From: Stanieria sp964562685
GTDB taxonomy: Bacteria; Cyanobacteriota; Cyanobacteriia; Cyanobacteriales; Xenococcaceae
Assembly: GCA_964562685.1 (NCBI GenBank)
Contig: CAZLUP010000004.1
Coordinates: 62,001-126,000 of the forward strand
Direction of reading: 5' to 3'
Length of the DNA stretch: 64,000 bases
A program made the translations under genes and the position numbers. Shown piece by piece: positions 54,198 through 62,350 of this stretch; position 1 is the stretch's first letter; every line of letters begins with the position of its first letter. The notes under the pieces were generated by a model. The model did not search any database, was not told the DNA's origin, and was given only the letters and a program-made list of their open reading frames with translations.

Positions 54198-55208
54198 TTA
54201 ATATTTTACGTCGGGGTCTACATTGCCACCGCTAATAATTACACCAATTCGTTTTCCTCTTGCCTCAATCTTATGGTTTAGCAACGCAGCAGTACCTAAA
54301 GTTCCTGTCGGTTCAACGACAATTTTGAGACGCGACCATAAAAATTTCATGGTCTGAACAATCGCTTCTTCCGATACTGTCACCATGCTATCTACATAAT
54401 GCAAGATTAACGAAAAAGTTAGTTCACCGAGAAAAGGAGTACGCGCTCCATCAGCAATAGTTTGAGGATTGTGAACAGTTTGTAAGGTTTTACTATTAAA
54501 AGAACGAGTGGCATCATCAGCTAGTTCTGGTTCAACTCCGATGACTTGACAAGTAGGTAACATAGTTTTAGTAGAAATGGCAGTTCCTGAAAGTAAACCA
54601 CCACCACCACAACCAACTAGTAACAAATCCAAACGTCCTACTTCTTCAATGAATTCTTTGGCAACTGTTCCTTGTCCAGCAATAATATCTGGATGATCGT
54701 AAGGTGGAATCAAAAGGAGATTTTTTGCTTGAGCAAGTTGTTTGGTTAACTCTTCTCTGTTTGTTTGCGCAGGATCGTATAGTATTACGTTTGCTCCATA
54801 ACCGCGAGTAGCTGCTTGCTTGACTAGTGGAGCATTGCTAGGCATCACAATCGTAGTAGAAATATTAAGTAATTTACCAGCTAAGGCGATCGCTTGAGCA
54901 TGATTTCCTGAAGAATAAGTAATGACTCCTAATTGTTTTTGTGCTGGGGATAGTTGAGCAAGAGCATTATAAGCACCACGAAATTTAAATGAACCGGTAC
55001 GTTGAAAATTTTCGCATTTGAAAAATACTTCAGCGTTAGTGAATTTGTTGACATTGGGGGATGCGTCATCGCATGGCGCAGAGCCAACCAACGTGTTGAC
55101 GGTAGTAGAAGTTAAAACTGGTGTACGATGTGCTTGTCCTTGTAGACGCTTTGCTGCTGCCTCAATTGAGCTATAAGTAACCAATTTTAGAGAATTTTCT
55201 ACTACCAT
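54198..55208 (-). CDS. PLP-dependent threonine/serine dehydratase-like protein
   Basis: 336 residues, fold type II. GSFKFRGAYNAL carries the Lys that binds pyridoxal phosphate, and TYSSGNHAQAIALAG and CGGGGLLSGTA the phosphate loops; the end reads IISGGNVDPDVKY. It resembles threonine dehydratases and serine/threonine racemases that lack the regulatory ACT domain. Ahead of the active Lys, an extra ~18 residues (VGSAPCDDASPNVNKFTN) separate two parts normally continuous in the family; they are encoded by a palindromic insertion at 55057-55090. It reads in the same direction as the NDH-2 gene, which ends 11 bases upstream. Confidence 0.85.
   Translation of the reverse strand: MVVENSLKLVTYSSIEAAAKRLQGQAHRTPVLTSTTVNTLVGSAPCDDASPNVNKFTNAEVFFKCENFQRTGSFKFRGAYNALAQLSPAQKQLGVITYSSGNHAQAIALAGKLLNISTTIVMPSNAPLVKQAATRGYGANVILYDPAQTNREELTKQLAQAKNLLLIPPYDHPDIIAGQGTVAKEFIEEVGRLDLLLVGCGGGGLLSGTAISTKTMLPTCQVIGVEPELADDATRSFNSKTLQTVHNPQTIADGARTPFLGELTFSLILHYVDSMVTVSEEAIVQTMKFLWSRLKIVVEPTGTLGTAALLNHKIEARGKRIGVIISGGNVDPDVKY
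55057..55090. repeat. In-frame palindromic insertion inside the dehydratase gene
   Basis: The core ATGCG-TCAT-CGCAT (55061-55074) sits in a GC-rich block flanked by short direct repeats GTTGAC. It adds about 18 codons without shifting the frame, like other small palindromic elements of cyanobacterial genomes. Confidence 0.55.
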
Positions 55209-55219
55209 TAATATAATTT

Positions 55220-56569
55220 TTAATTTTTCAAGAGTTGATATTGATTAGCTTCAGTTTCTACCTGTTTGCCATCGGGAGTAATTTTTTGATCAGTAATTAA
55301 ACGCGCTCCGCGTCCTCTCGTAAAATAATTCCAACCCCATTGCACCATAACTACTAATTTATTATCAAACTCAATCAAATAGTAAATATGGGCAAACACC
55401 CAAATCAACCAAGCTAATAGTCCCGAAAGTTTAATAAAACCGAGATTAACTACAGCCCTATTTTGCCCGATAACCGCTAGATTTCCCACATCAAAATATC
55501 TAAACGGAGGCATAGTTTGATTTTTGAGCCGTTTGGCAATTAGTTTGGCAACGTATTCTCCTTCTTGAATAGCGACTGGTGCTACTCCTGGTAAAGGTTT
55601 GTCTCCTTGATGAGGAAAATTAGCTAAATCGCCAATTACAAAAATATTAGGATATCCTGCGATCGTTAAATCTGGTTCAACCACTACTCTACCAACGCGG
55701 TCTAATTCTGCACCAGTTCGCTCTGCTAAAGCTTTGCCCATTCTGGAAGCTTTGACACCAGCAGCCCATAAAACAGTATTAGAACGAATTTGTTCGCTAT
55801 AATCGCTGTACTTAACTGTAATTACATCCTCAGCAATCTCAGTTACTAAAGCCTTGGTTTTAACTGTAACACCTAGCTTTTCTAAAGAAGACTGTGCTTT
55901 AGCAGATAATTCAGCAGGATAAGGCGGTAAAAGGCGATCCATTCCTTCTAATAAAAGAATGCGAGTTTCACTTGTATCAATATTGCGAAATTCGTCTTTA
56001 AGAGAACCATGAGCAATTTCTGCGATCGCGCCAGCCAATTCTACTCCTGTGGGACCTCCTCCGACAATGGCAAAGGTTAAAAAAGCTTGTCGTTTTTCGG
56101 GATCGGTTTCTTTTTCTGCTGCTTCAAAAGCTAAAAAGATACGTCGGCGAATTTCTAACGCATCTTCCACAGTTTTTAATCCAGGTGCAGTAGCTTGCCA
56201 ATGTTCGTTACCAAAATAATGATGAGATACTCCTGTAGCAACAATTAAAATATCGTAATCGAGTTCGGGATGGTCTTGGAGATAAACTTTTTGCGCTTGG
56301 GGATCAAGGTCGATAACTCGGTCTAATAAAACGTGGGTATTCTTATTTTTACCCAAAACGACTCGAAGAGGAGAGGCAATATCTGCAGGGGATAAGCTAC
56401 CCGTTGCTACTTGATAGAGTAAGGGTTGAAAAAGGTGAAAGTTGCGTTTATCAATTAAAGTAACTTTGACAGGAGCTTTGCCTAAAGCTTTGGCTGCATA
56501 AAGACCACCAAATCCGCCACCGACAATAACTACATGAGGTTGAGATTGATTAGTTTGGGCTGTATTCAT
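55220..56569 (-). CDS. Type II NAD(P)H dehydrogenase (NDH-2)
   Basis: 449 residues, FAD protein. VIVGGGFGGLYAAKAL binds FAD, FAIVGGGPTGVELAGAIAE binds NAD(P)H, and NIFVIGDLANF holds the FAD-contacting Asp. Near the C-terminus a hydrophobic helix (LLAWLIWVFAHIYYLIEF) and a basic tail probably anchor it to the thylakoid or plasma membrane. It oxidises NAD(P)H and reduces plastoquinone without pumping protons; in cyanobacteria the ndb genes are thought to sense or adjust redox state. It is followed closely by the dehydratase gene on the same strand. Confidence 0.92.
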   Translation of the reverse strand: MNTAQTNQSQPHVVIVGGGFGGLYAAKALGKAPVKVTLIDKRNFHLFQPLLYQVATGSLSPADIASPLRVVLGKNKNTHVLLDRVIDLDPQAQKVYLQDHPELDYDILIVATGVSHHYFGNEHWQATAPGLKTVEDALEIRRRIFLAFEAAEKETDPEKRQAFLTFAIVGGGPTGVELAGAIAEIAHGSLKDEFRNIDTSETRILLLEGMDRLLPPYPAELSAKAQSSLEKLGVTVKTKALVTEIAEDVITVKYSDYSEQIRSNTVLWAAGVKASRMGKALAERTGAELDRVGRVVVEPDLTIAGYPNIFVIGDLANFPHQGDKPLPGVAPVAIQEGEYVAKLIAKRLKNQTMPPFRYFDVGNLAVIGQNRAVVNLGFIKLSGLLAWLIWVFAHIYYLIEFDNKLVVMVQWGWNYFTRGRGARLITDQKITPDGKQVETEANQYQLLKN

Positions 56570-56957
56570 AAAATATCTTGAGTCTTAAATGACGATTTTT
56601 ATAAGTAAAATTTATAAATTAGTCAGAAATTTGAAACTTATTTTATATAATTAGATAATAATTGCTATTTTCAGGTTAGTTACTAAACCTCTAAATTTCA
56701 TCTCTTGGAACGAGACTAATCTTGAATATTTTTAAATCTCTACTAACTTGACATATTGTAGACGCGATCGCATCAAACTGAAGTAGCAGTCTTTACAAGC
56801 ACAAGGATCAATTTTAGGGAAAAGGAAAAGGGAGACTAGGAGATGGGGAGATGGGGAGAAAAGAAGACAATGAACATTAATTAACTGGTAACTGTAAGGG
56901 CAGTACTTCGTACCCTTCGGGAAGCGCGAACTTCCCCTACGGGTCACTGGTAACTGA
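56570..56957. other. Intergenic region with repeats
   Basis: Contains an A/G-rich tandem stretch (about 56818-56866, with repeated GAGATGGG) and a GTAACTG-type repeat interrupted by a palindromic element at 56895-56944. No gene supported. Confidence 0.6.
56895..56944. repeat. Palindromic element inside a GTAACTG repeat
   Basis: GTACTTCGTAC, CCCTTCGGGAAG and CTTCCCCTACGGG can pair in several stems. ACTGGTAACTG text occurs directly on both sides, so the element interrupts a simple repeat. Confidence 0.6.
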
Positions 56958-59159
56958 TCACTGACTTACTCCTTGATTGACAGGACTAACAAAGGGTCTA
57001 GCATCGCCATGCCAATTAAAACCATTGATACGAAAATTAATTGAACCAATTTCTAAGACAGGATTGTAACGAAGAGTGATGTTGTGGGTACGGCGACTGT
57101 ATTCTAAAACATAATCAGTGCTGATTTCTTCATTATCATCAAGATTCAAAGAAGTCTGGACTCCGACTCGAATTGGTCCATATACTTGCTGATTAAGTCC
57201 TAAAGATAGAGTTTTTTGGTCAACATAACGGTCAAACAAAAACGGAGAGCGATCGCCACGAATTCCTTGAGAATAGGTCAGGCTAAATCCTGTATAGTCC
57301 AAGTAGGAACGGGAAAAATGACCCAGTTGTCCCTCAATGCCGATGTTAGCTTGTAAAGACTGTTGATCATCTCCGTTGCTGTAAAAACTACTGACTCCAG
57401 AAATTCCTGTGTTGAGTTGAAGAAAAGGAACTACAGGAGTAGGAGTGAAACGTAAACCTTGGTTGGGAGTTGGTGCTAATGCTTTCCCTTGCCACAACAG
57501 GAAACCTTTACTAAGGGAGGCTGCTGTTTGATAACGGGTAAGATTAATGCGGTCATTATCTCGATTGGATTCGAGTAAGTCTTCTCGATCTGTATCCGCA
57601 CTAATATTTTGAATCGATCCTTGGTAAGTAAGATTGATTCCTGTTTTTCCTAGAGTAATATTGGGTGAGGTAATAATTCCACCAAGACTACTGTAAACTG
57701 TTTGAAAACCAAGAGAACCATTAAAAAGGCGATCGCGAAAATTGTATTGTAAGCTGAAGGTATGAGGATTAGCCAGATTACCTAATTGTTGATTAAAAGC
57801 AACTCTACTTCTTAATTCATCTTCAAAATCGTCAGGATCTAAACTAGTAAAACCGAGTCTAGCTTGTAAACTGGTGCGGGGAGAAAAAGTATGAGTCAAC
57901 TGACTTTGTAGTCCCAAACTTGAAGGATTGAAAACTCCACCATCATCTTCATCACTAAAATCAAAAGCGGTGGGAAAAAGAGCTTTTTGTAAGAAATATT
58001 GAGGCGTAATTTCCCAATTGGTTTTTTCTGTCTCAATTAGCTGAAAACTACGTTCAAGATATAAACCTCCCCTTTCTTCACCATCAAACCCAAAGTTAAC
58101 AATTCCTGGTTGACGAGGACGATTATCTAAAACAAACCGATTAAGTAATAAAGGGACAGTAAAACTATCATCAATGACTATCCGAGATTTTTCGGTGGTC
58201 AGAACGCTAACTTGAGGCGCAGTTTGGGTAAAATTGGCTGTTTTAGCTCTTAATTCCAACTCTGGAGGTGAAAATGGATCGTTAGTTAAACGAAAATCGG
58301 TTGCAGTAAAGTTATTGTTGTCAAACTCCATTCTGGCTGCTTCAAATCGCAGTCGATTAATTTGTCCTCCACTCATTTGCTGATTATTGCCACCAATAAT
58401 GCGATAGTCTCTGTTACTTCCTACAGAAATACCAATCGATTCTGCTGCACTGACATCAGTTAAAGGTTGAGTGGTTGTCAAGCGATCGCTTAAGGTAGTC
58501 TCAGGAATAATTTTACTTTCTGGGAGTCTGGCGGAGAAATCGCGGTTGAGAGTAGCTTGATCTACTTCTCCTTGGGCATTAATAACTACTCCTCGATCCT
58601 GAACTAAATAATATTCAAATTTTTCTCCTCGCAATACTTGTTGTCCTCTTGTTAGCACAACATTTCCTTGAGCTACAGCAATGCGATCTGCTAAATTAAC
58701 TTGGAGACGATCCGCAGTTAAAACAGCCTGAGCAAAGTTCATTACTACATTACCTTCAGCCGTAACTACTTGTTGTTGATTATTATACTCTTGGCGATCG
58801 GCAATGACTTCGATAACATCAACTTGTTCTACAGGAGTTGGTGTAGTTGGTTCAGTAGAATTAGGGTTATTTTCAGGAATAGTAAATTCTCTGATTTCGC
58901 CGTTGCGTTCTTGAGTTATTAAATAACTAGTAGGTAAACAAGGCTCTTTTTGACAATCAGCAGAAAACCTGCGTTCATTTCTTACGTGCAACTGATTAGG
59001 ATTTAACCGAGTTATTAAAACTCTATGACTATCTTGGTTGTTAATCTTCCCTTGATAGGTTTTTGGTGCTTTGTGGAGAATGGGTATAGGTTGAGTCTGG
59101 CTTTCAACTCCTGGCTGTGCAACCGCAAAATAATTCAGAGAGATTAGCAATGAAATCAT
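56958..59159 (-). CDS. LptD-like outer-membrane protein (DUF3769, OstA-like)
   Basis: About 733 residues starting from ATG 59159 (a TTG three codons upstream is possible), with a short hydrophobic head. An OstA/LptA-like beta domain (DRQEYNNQQQVVTAEGNVVMN, then LADRIAVAQGNVVLTRGQQVLRGEKFEYYL) occupies about 125-205. The rest is strand-rich with alternating aromatic residues (LERSFQLIETEKTNWEITPQYFL...), as in a 16-26-stranded beta-barrel. In cyanobacteria this DUF3769 family is the probable LptD, which inserts lipopolysaccharide into the outer membrane. Confidence 0.82.
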   Translation of the reverse strand: MISLLISLNYFAVAQPGVESQTQPIPILHKAPKTYQGKINNQDSHRVLITRLNPNQLHVRNERRFSADCQKEPCLPTSYLITQERNGEIREFTIPENNPNSTEPTTPTPVEQVDVIEVIADRQEYNNQQQVVTAEGNVVMNFAQAVLTADRLQVNLADRIAVAQGNVVLTRGQQVLRGEKFEYYLVQDRGVVINAQGEVDQATLNRDFSARLPESKIIPETTLSDRLTTTQPLTDVSAAESIGISVGSNRDYRIIGGNNQQMSGGQINRLRFEAARMEFDNNNFTATDFRLTNDPFSPPELELRAKTANFTQTAPQVSVLTTEKSRIVIDDSFTVPLLLNRFVLDNRPRQPGIVNFGFDGEERGGLYLERSFQLIETEKTNWEITPQYFLQKALFPTAFDFSDEDDGGVFNPSSLGLQSQLTHTFSPRTSLQARLGFTSLDPDDFEDELRSRVAFNQQLGNLANPHTFSLQYNFRDRLFNGSLGFQTVYSSLGGIITSPNITLGKTGINLTYQGSIQNISADTDREDLLESNRDNDRINLTRYQTAASLSKGFLLWQGKALAPTPNQGLRFTPTPVVPFLQLNTGISGVSSFYSNGDDQQSLQANIGIEGQLGHFSRSYLDYTGFSLTYSQGIRGDRSPFLFDRYVDQKTLSLGLNQQVYGPIRVGVQTSLNLDDNEEISTDYVLEYSRRTHNITLRYNPVLEIGSINFRINGFNWHGDARPFVSPVNQGVSQ

Positions 59160-59364
59160 CTGTTTCAATAACGCTGGTAGTTAGCAATTTTAATCTTTAT
59201 TTTCATGAATGCAAGTAAAATTTTAATTTTTCAGAAAATTAGTCTGAATTAAAATTAACAAAATTAACTTGATTTCATTTAACGATCAGTGTTTAATACA
59301 TAAATTAGTTTGATTAACTATTAAATATTTATAACTAGCTTTTCCTCAAACCAAAATATTACTA

Positions 59365-60975
59365 ATGACTTCAAGCTTATATAAATTAATTGACAAGCTC
59401 AAAATAGTTGAAATTTATCTTGGTAAGCAATTGAAATCTTACTCTAATTACGAGCCATTAATTGCAGTAGTAGCGAAGTCTATTGAGCAGTGCCATCAGA
59501 AAAAAATTACAATTAAATTAGCTGGTTATTCAATTGAGATTTTAGAAGCTATTAAAAATTTTCACAGCAAAAAATATAGCTTAGTTAGTTATTTAAATTT
59601 TGAAATTGTTGATTTAAACCAAGACGTTGAGCAAATCTATAAGCATTCTGAGCTATTGTGTTTAATTTATGATTCTAAGCTATCAAGTTCTAGTTTAACA
59701 ACAGAATTAATTGAACAAGCTAATCTCAGACAAATTGAACTAGCTTTAATTATAATAAAAAATAGCTTTAGTGAAGAAAATTCAGCAAATCAAACTCATC
59801 TTACTTTGTTACAAACTTGGCAAAACAATAATTATAAGCAAGTAATTAAACAGTTTTCAATTACACTTGATTCTAATAATTATTTGGAATGCGATCAAGC
59901 CTTAAATCAATACTATCAGTTTATCAATCAATTAGTTAACCAAGAAATAGATCATTATATTGAAAATATTTTACAGCAACTAAAGGTCGATCTGACTCAG
60001 TATTTTGAGCAACAAAAAAAAAGATATTGGCAAAAAATATATCATCAAAAAAACAATTTTTTAAAAGGAGAAAATCCCGAAATTTTTAAGCAAAAACTCA
60101 ATCAAACTATTCAAAAGCTAAACAAAGAACAACAACAGTTATTTAAAAGTTTAAAACAAAACATTAATCAGTATAAACTAGATTTGCTGAATCCTTTTCT
60201 TGACAATAGTTTAATGTATCGGGTTCAACAAGCCATTGAAGCTTCAGAAACATTAGAATGTCAAGCAAATAACAAAACCTATTTATATTTAATAATTAAA
60301 GAAAAAGAATATTCTCAAAGAATTTCTACTTATATATTAAATCTTTGCCAGGAAATTTTAAGCCAGTGGTTTGAGCAAGAATGGAAACAAATAAATTATA
60401 ATAGCTTGCCGAAATTACTAAAAAACACAGAAGAAGAACTAAAATTTCTAAACCCTCTTGATTCACCTGCAATTAATTTCAGACTTTTGAGTAAGCCTTC
60501 TTTTGAACTAAACAATTTTATTTCTATATCAATTGTAGAAGAAACTAGTAAAACTCTGTTGGATTATCATTACACTCAAAGCACTTGGTTTCGATTAACT
60601 ATTGCTATATTTGTTGGTTTGGCAATTTTTGTAGTTACTGGCAAGTTATTCGGTTTTGTAATTGTAGTTTTTCAAATTATCAATTTATTTACTGCTCAAA
60701 ATGCTAAAACAATACGGATCAAACAACAAACCAAAGAATTAAAAAGAATAGTTGATAGCAAATATCAATCTTTAGTTAGGCATTTATGCGATCGCGCAGG
60801 ACAAATTTTAATTACAAGTTTAGATGAAACCAGCCAAAAATATCAAATCGAATTAGATGCAATTGTCCAAAAAACTGACCAACAATTGAATGAAGTAAAA
60901 CAAAAGATTAACAGTTACAAAGATATCATTAATCAACTCAAACAAGACCAAGCCGAAATTGAAAAATTACTATAG
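59365..60975 (+). CDS. Dynamin-like membrane protein lacking a Walker A motif (unknown function)
   Basis: 536 residues. The N-terminal ~180 residues show alternating strand/helix segments such as LLCLIYDSKLSSSSLTTEL and IELALIIIKNSF that resemble strands 3-5 of a GTPase fold, but no GxxxxGK[ST] P-loop is present. A long helical part (about 185-400) leads to a helical hairpin that should enter the membrane (about 410-445, LTIAIFVGLAIFVVTGKLFGFVIVVF), and the last 90 residues are coiled coil. The order (G-like domain, stalk, membrane paddle, coil) is that of bacterial dynamin-like proteins. Dynamin-like is only a structural inference; a plain coiled-coil membrane protein is the alternative. Confidence 0.55.
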   Translation: MTSSLYKLIDKLKIVEIYLGKQLKSYSNYEPLIAVVAKSIEQCHQKKITIKLAGYSIEILEAIKNFHSKKYSLVSYLNFEIVDLNQDVEQIYKHSELLCLIYDSKLSSSSLTTELIEQANLRQIELALIIIKNSFSEENSANQTHLTLLQTWQNNNYKQVIKQFSITLDSNNYLECDQALNQYYQFINQLVNQEIDHYIENILQQLKVDLTQYFEQQKKRYWQKIYHQKNNFLKGENPEIFKQKLNQTIQKLNKEQQQLFKSLKQNINQYKLDLLNPFLDNSLMYRVQQAIEASETLECQANNKTYLYLIIKEKEYSQRISTYILNLCQEILSQWFEQEWKQINYNSLPKLLKNTEEELKFLNPLDSPAINFRLLSKPSFELNNFISISIVEETSKTLLDYHYTQSTWFRLTIAIFVGLAIFVVTGKLFGFVIVVFQIINLFTAQNAKTIRIKQQTKELKRIVDSKYQSLVRHLCDRAGQILITSLDETSQKYQIELDAIVQKTDQQLNEVKQKINSYKDIINQLKQDQAEIEKLL

Positions 60976-61095
60976 CACTACGTCATAGGGTTAGAACCGA
61001 TACATCTTGTAAAGGCTTTGGGAGATTGACTTTCTCGATCTTCTTCTCTGCTTATTTTTCAGCCCTGTTGTCGCCTCCGCAGATCAATAACTAAA

Positions 61096-61136
61096 AAGGT
61101 GCGCTAATGATTGATTAACGCACCTTATTTTTTTTA
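61096..61136. terminator. Bidirectional terminator between the dynamin-like gene and sodN
   Basis: AAGGTGCG...CGCACCTT with ATTA/TAAT continuing into the stem, T-rich on the right for the plus strand and on the left for the minus strand. It lies between two converging genes. Confidence 0.85.
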
Positions 61137-61149
61137 TCCCTTTAATTAA

Positions 61150-61623
61150 CTAGCTAGCTTTGTACCAGTTAACATCACGATCTTTAGTAGCCCAGAACAT
61201 TTGATGAATTTTTTGAACAGCGTCCATTAATTCATTAGCGTGTTCGAGATTAACTTCGACTTTACAAGCAGAACAAAGTTTAGCTGCTTTCCAAAAAGTA
61301 TCATGTAAATCGGGATATTTTTCCAAATGTACGGGTTTGAAATAGTCCGTCCACAGAATTAATAATTCTTCCTTGGTTTTTTGCGCTTGTTCTTCTTTAA
61401 TCGCAATATAACGAGATAAAGTATTTTGGTAAGCGATATTAGCTGCTTTATCGCCAGAAGCTGGCATCTCTAAGTCAAGAATTTTTTTAGTCATTGAAAG
61501 TACTGCTTCCGCAGTGATACGTGCAGCAGCAGGATCGTAAACACCACAAGGTCCATCGCAGTGTGCATGAACTTCAGAGACAGGAAGCCAAGTTTTGATT
61601 TTTGCAATAGCTTGTTTCAACAT
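61150..61623 (-). CDS. sodN: Nickel superoxide dismutase
   Basis: 157 residues. The N-terminal leader of 20 residues (MLKQAIAKIKTWLPVSEVHA) is followed by the nickel hook HCDGPCGVY, in which the new N-terminal His plus Cys2 and Cys6 bind Ni. The rest is the four-helix bundle of NiSOD. Maturation needs a protease that trims the leader (sodX in other cyanobacteria), but no sodX frame is found next to it; it may lie elsewhere. It detoxifies superoxide. It is the terminal gene of its strand and has a strong terminator after it. Confidence 0.93.
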   Translation of the reverse strand: MLKQAIAKIKTWLPVSEVHAHCDGPCGVYDPAAARITAEAVLSMTKKILDLEMPASGDKAANIAYQNTLSRYIAIKEEQAQKTKEELLILWTDYFKPVHLEKYPDLHDTFWKAAKLCSACKVEVNLEHANELMDAVQKIHQMFWATKDRDVNWYKAS

Positions 61624-62024
61624 ACTATTTATGATTGTTTGTTTTGGTGCAGTGGTTAAAAATAGTTAGCTTTTGAGGGGGATAACCATAAGTAGCACGC
61701 TATAGATTAATCGTAGCTTTATACCTCTACCCCCCATTTTTTATAGCTTAGTTCGATTGGGGTATTATTTGCAAGACCAATTGATTTTTGAAGCAAAATT
61801 AAAATATTTTGGTTTGGATTAAACTAGGCCGTAAAATTCAATAAACATGGTTGAATTTTGGGGTAAACACAGCTTCTCTACTTCTACCCTTTCAAGATTT
61901 TCAATCTTTGATATGTCCAGTTTCAGATCACTGATAAAGATAACTGATAACTGATAACTGATTGAAAGCCATGCTTAACCTAACTTTTAACCCAATCAAC
62001 TTTCATAATCAACACAACTTAACC
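61624..62024. other. Promoter region of sodN and repeats
   Basis: Contains the sodN 5' region (nothing clear) and a heptameric repeat at 61939-61962. A GGGGGATA and a CTCTACCCCCC stretch (about 61676-61735) can pair in part. Confidence 0.45.
61939..61962. repeat. Heptameric tandem repeat (GATAACT)
   Basis: Three consecutive GATAACT units plus GAT. Same class as the repeats at 5341 and 40181. Confidence 0.8.
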
Positions 62025-62117
62025 ATTCAATTTCTTGTTGTAGCAGCAGCCTTCGCCAAAGGAACAACTATTATCAAAGATGCAGCCGAATTAAGAGTAA
62101 AAAAATGCGATCGCTTT
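62025..62117 (+). pseudogene. Fragment of EPSP synthase (aroA)
   Basis: Thirty-one codons read VVAAAFAKGTTIIKDAAELR and VKKCDRF, matching the AroA segment AAAFAEGTTVIRDAAELRVKESDR near the C-terminal third of the enzyme. Nothing upstream or downstream continues the match. Key residues E and S of KESD are replaced (KKCD). A relic of a decayed or transferred piece; aroA proper must be elsewhere. Confidence 0.6.
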
Positions 62118-62289
62118 ATAGAAATTTTTATTAGATATATTTAAAGATATTAAAAACAGAGAAATGTGACAAAAGTTTTTAAGTTATAATTTGAAAAATT
62201 TCTCTAAATTTTTATTTATTTAAAATGACTCAAGAAAACTTAGTATAAACAATTGCCATTTTACTATTATTTTAATTTAAATTTGAGCC

Positions 62290-62316
62290 AAAAAAAAACA
62301 GCATCAAAAGATGCTG
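62290..62316 (-). terminator. Rho-independent terminator of ftsH
   Basis: On the minus strand CAGCATC, a TTTT loop, GATGCTG, then nine T. It lies 35 bases beyond the ftsH stop. Confidence 0.9.
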
Positions 62317-62350
62317 CATCGAATTAATTATTTTTAATTAGATTTTACGG

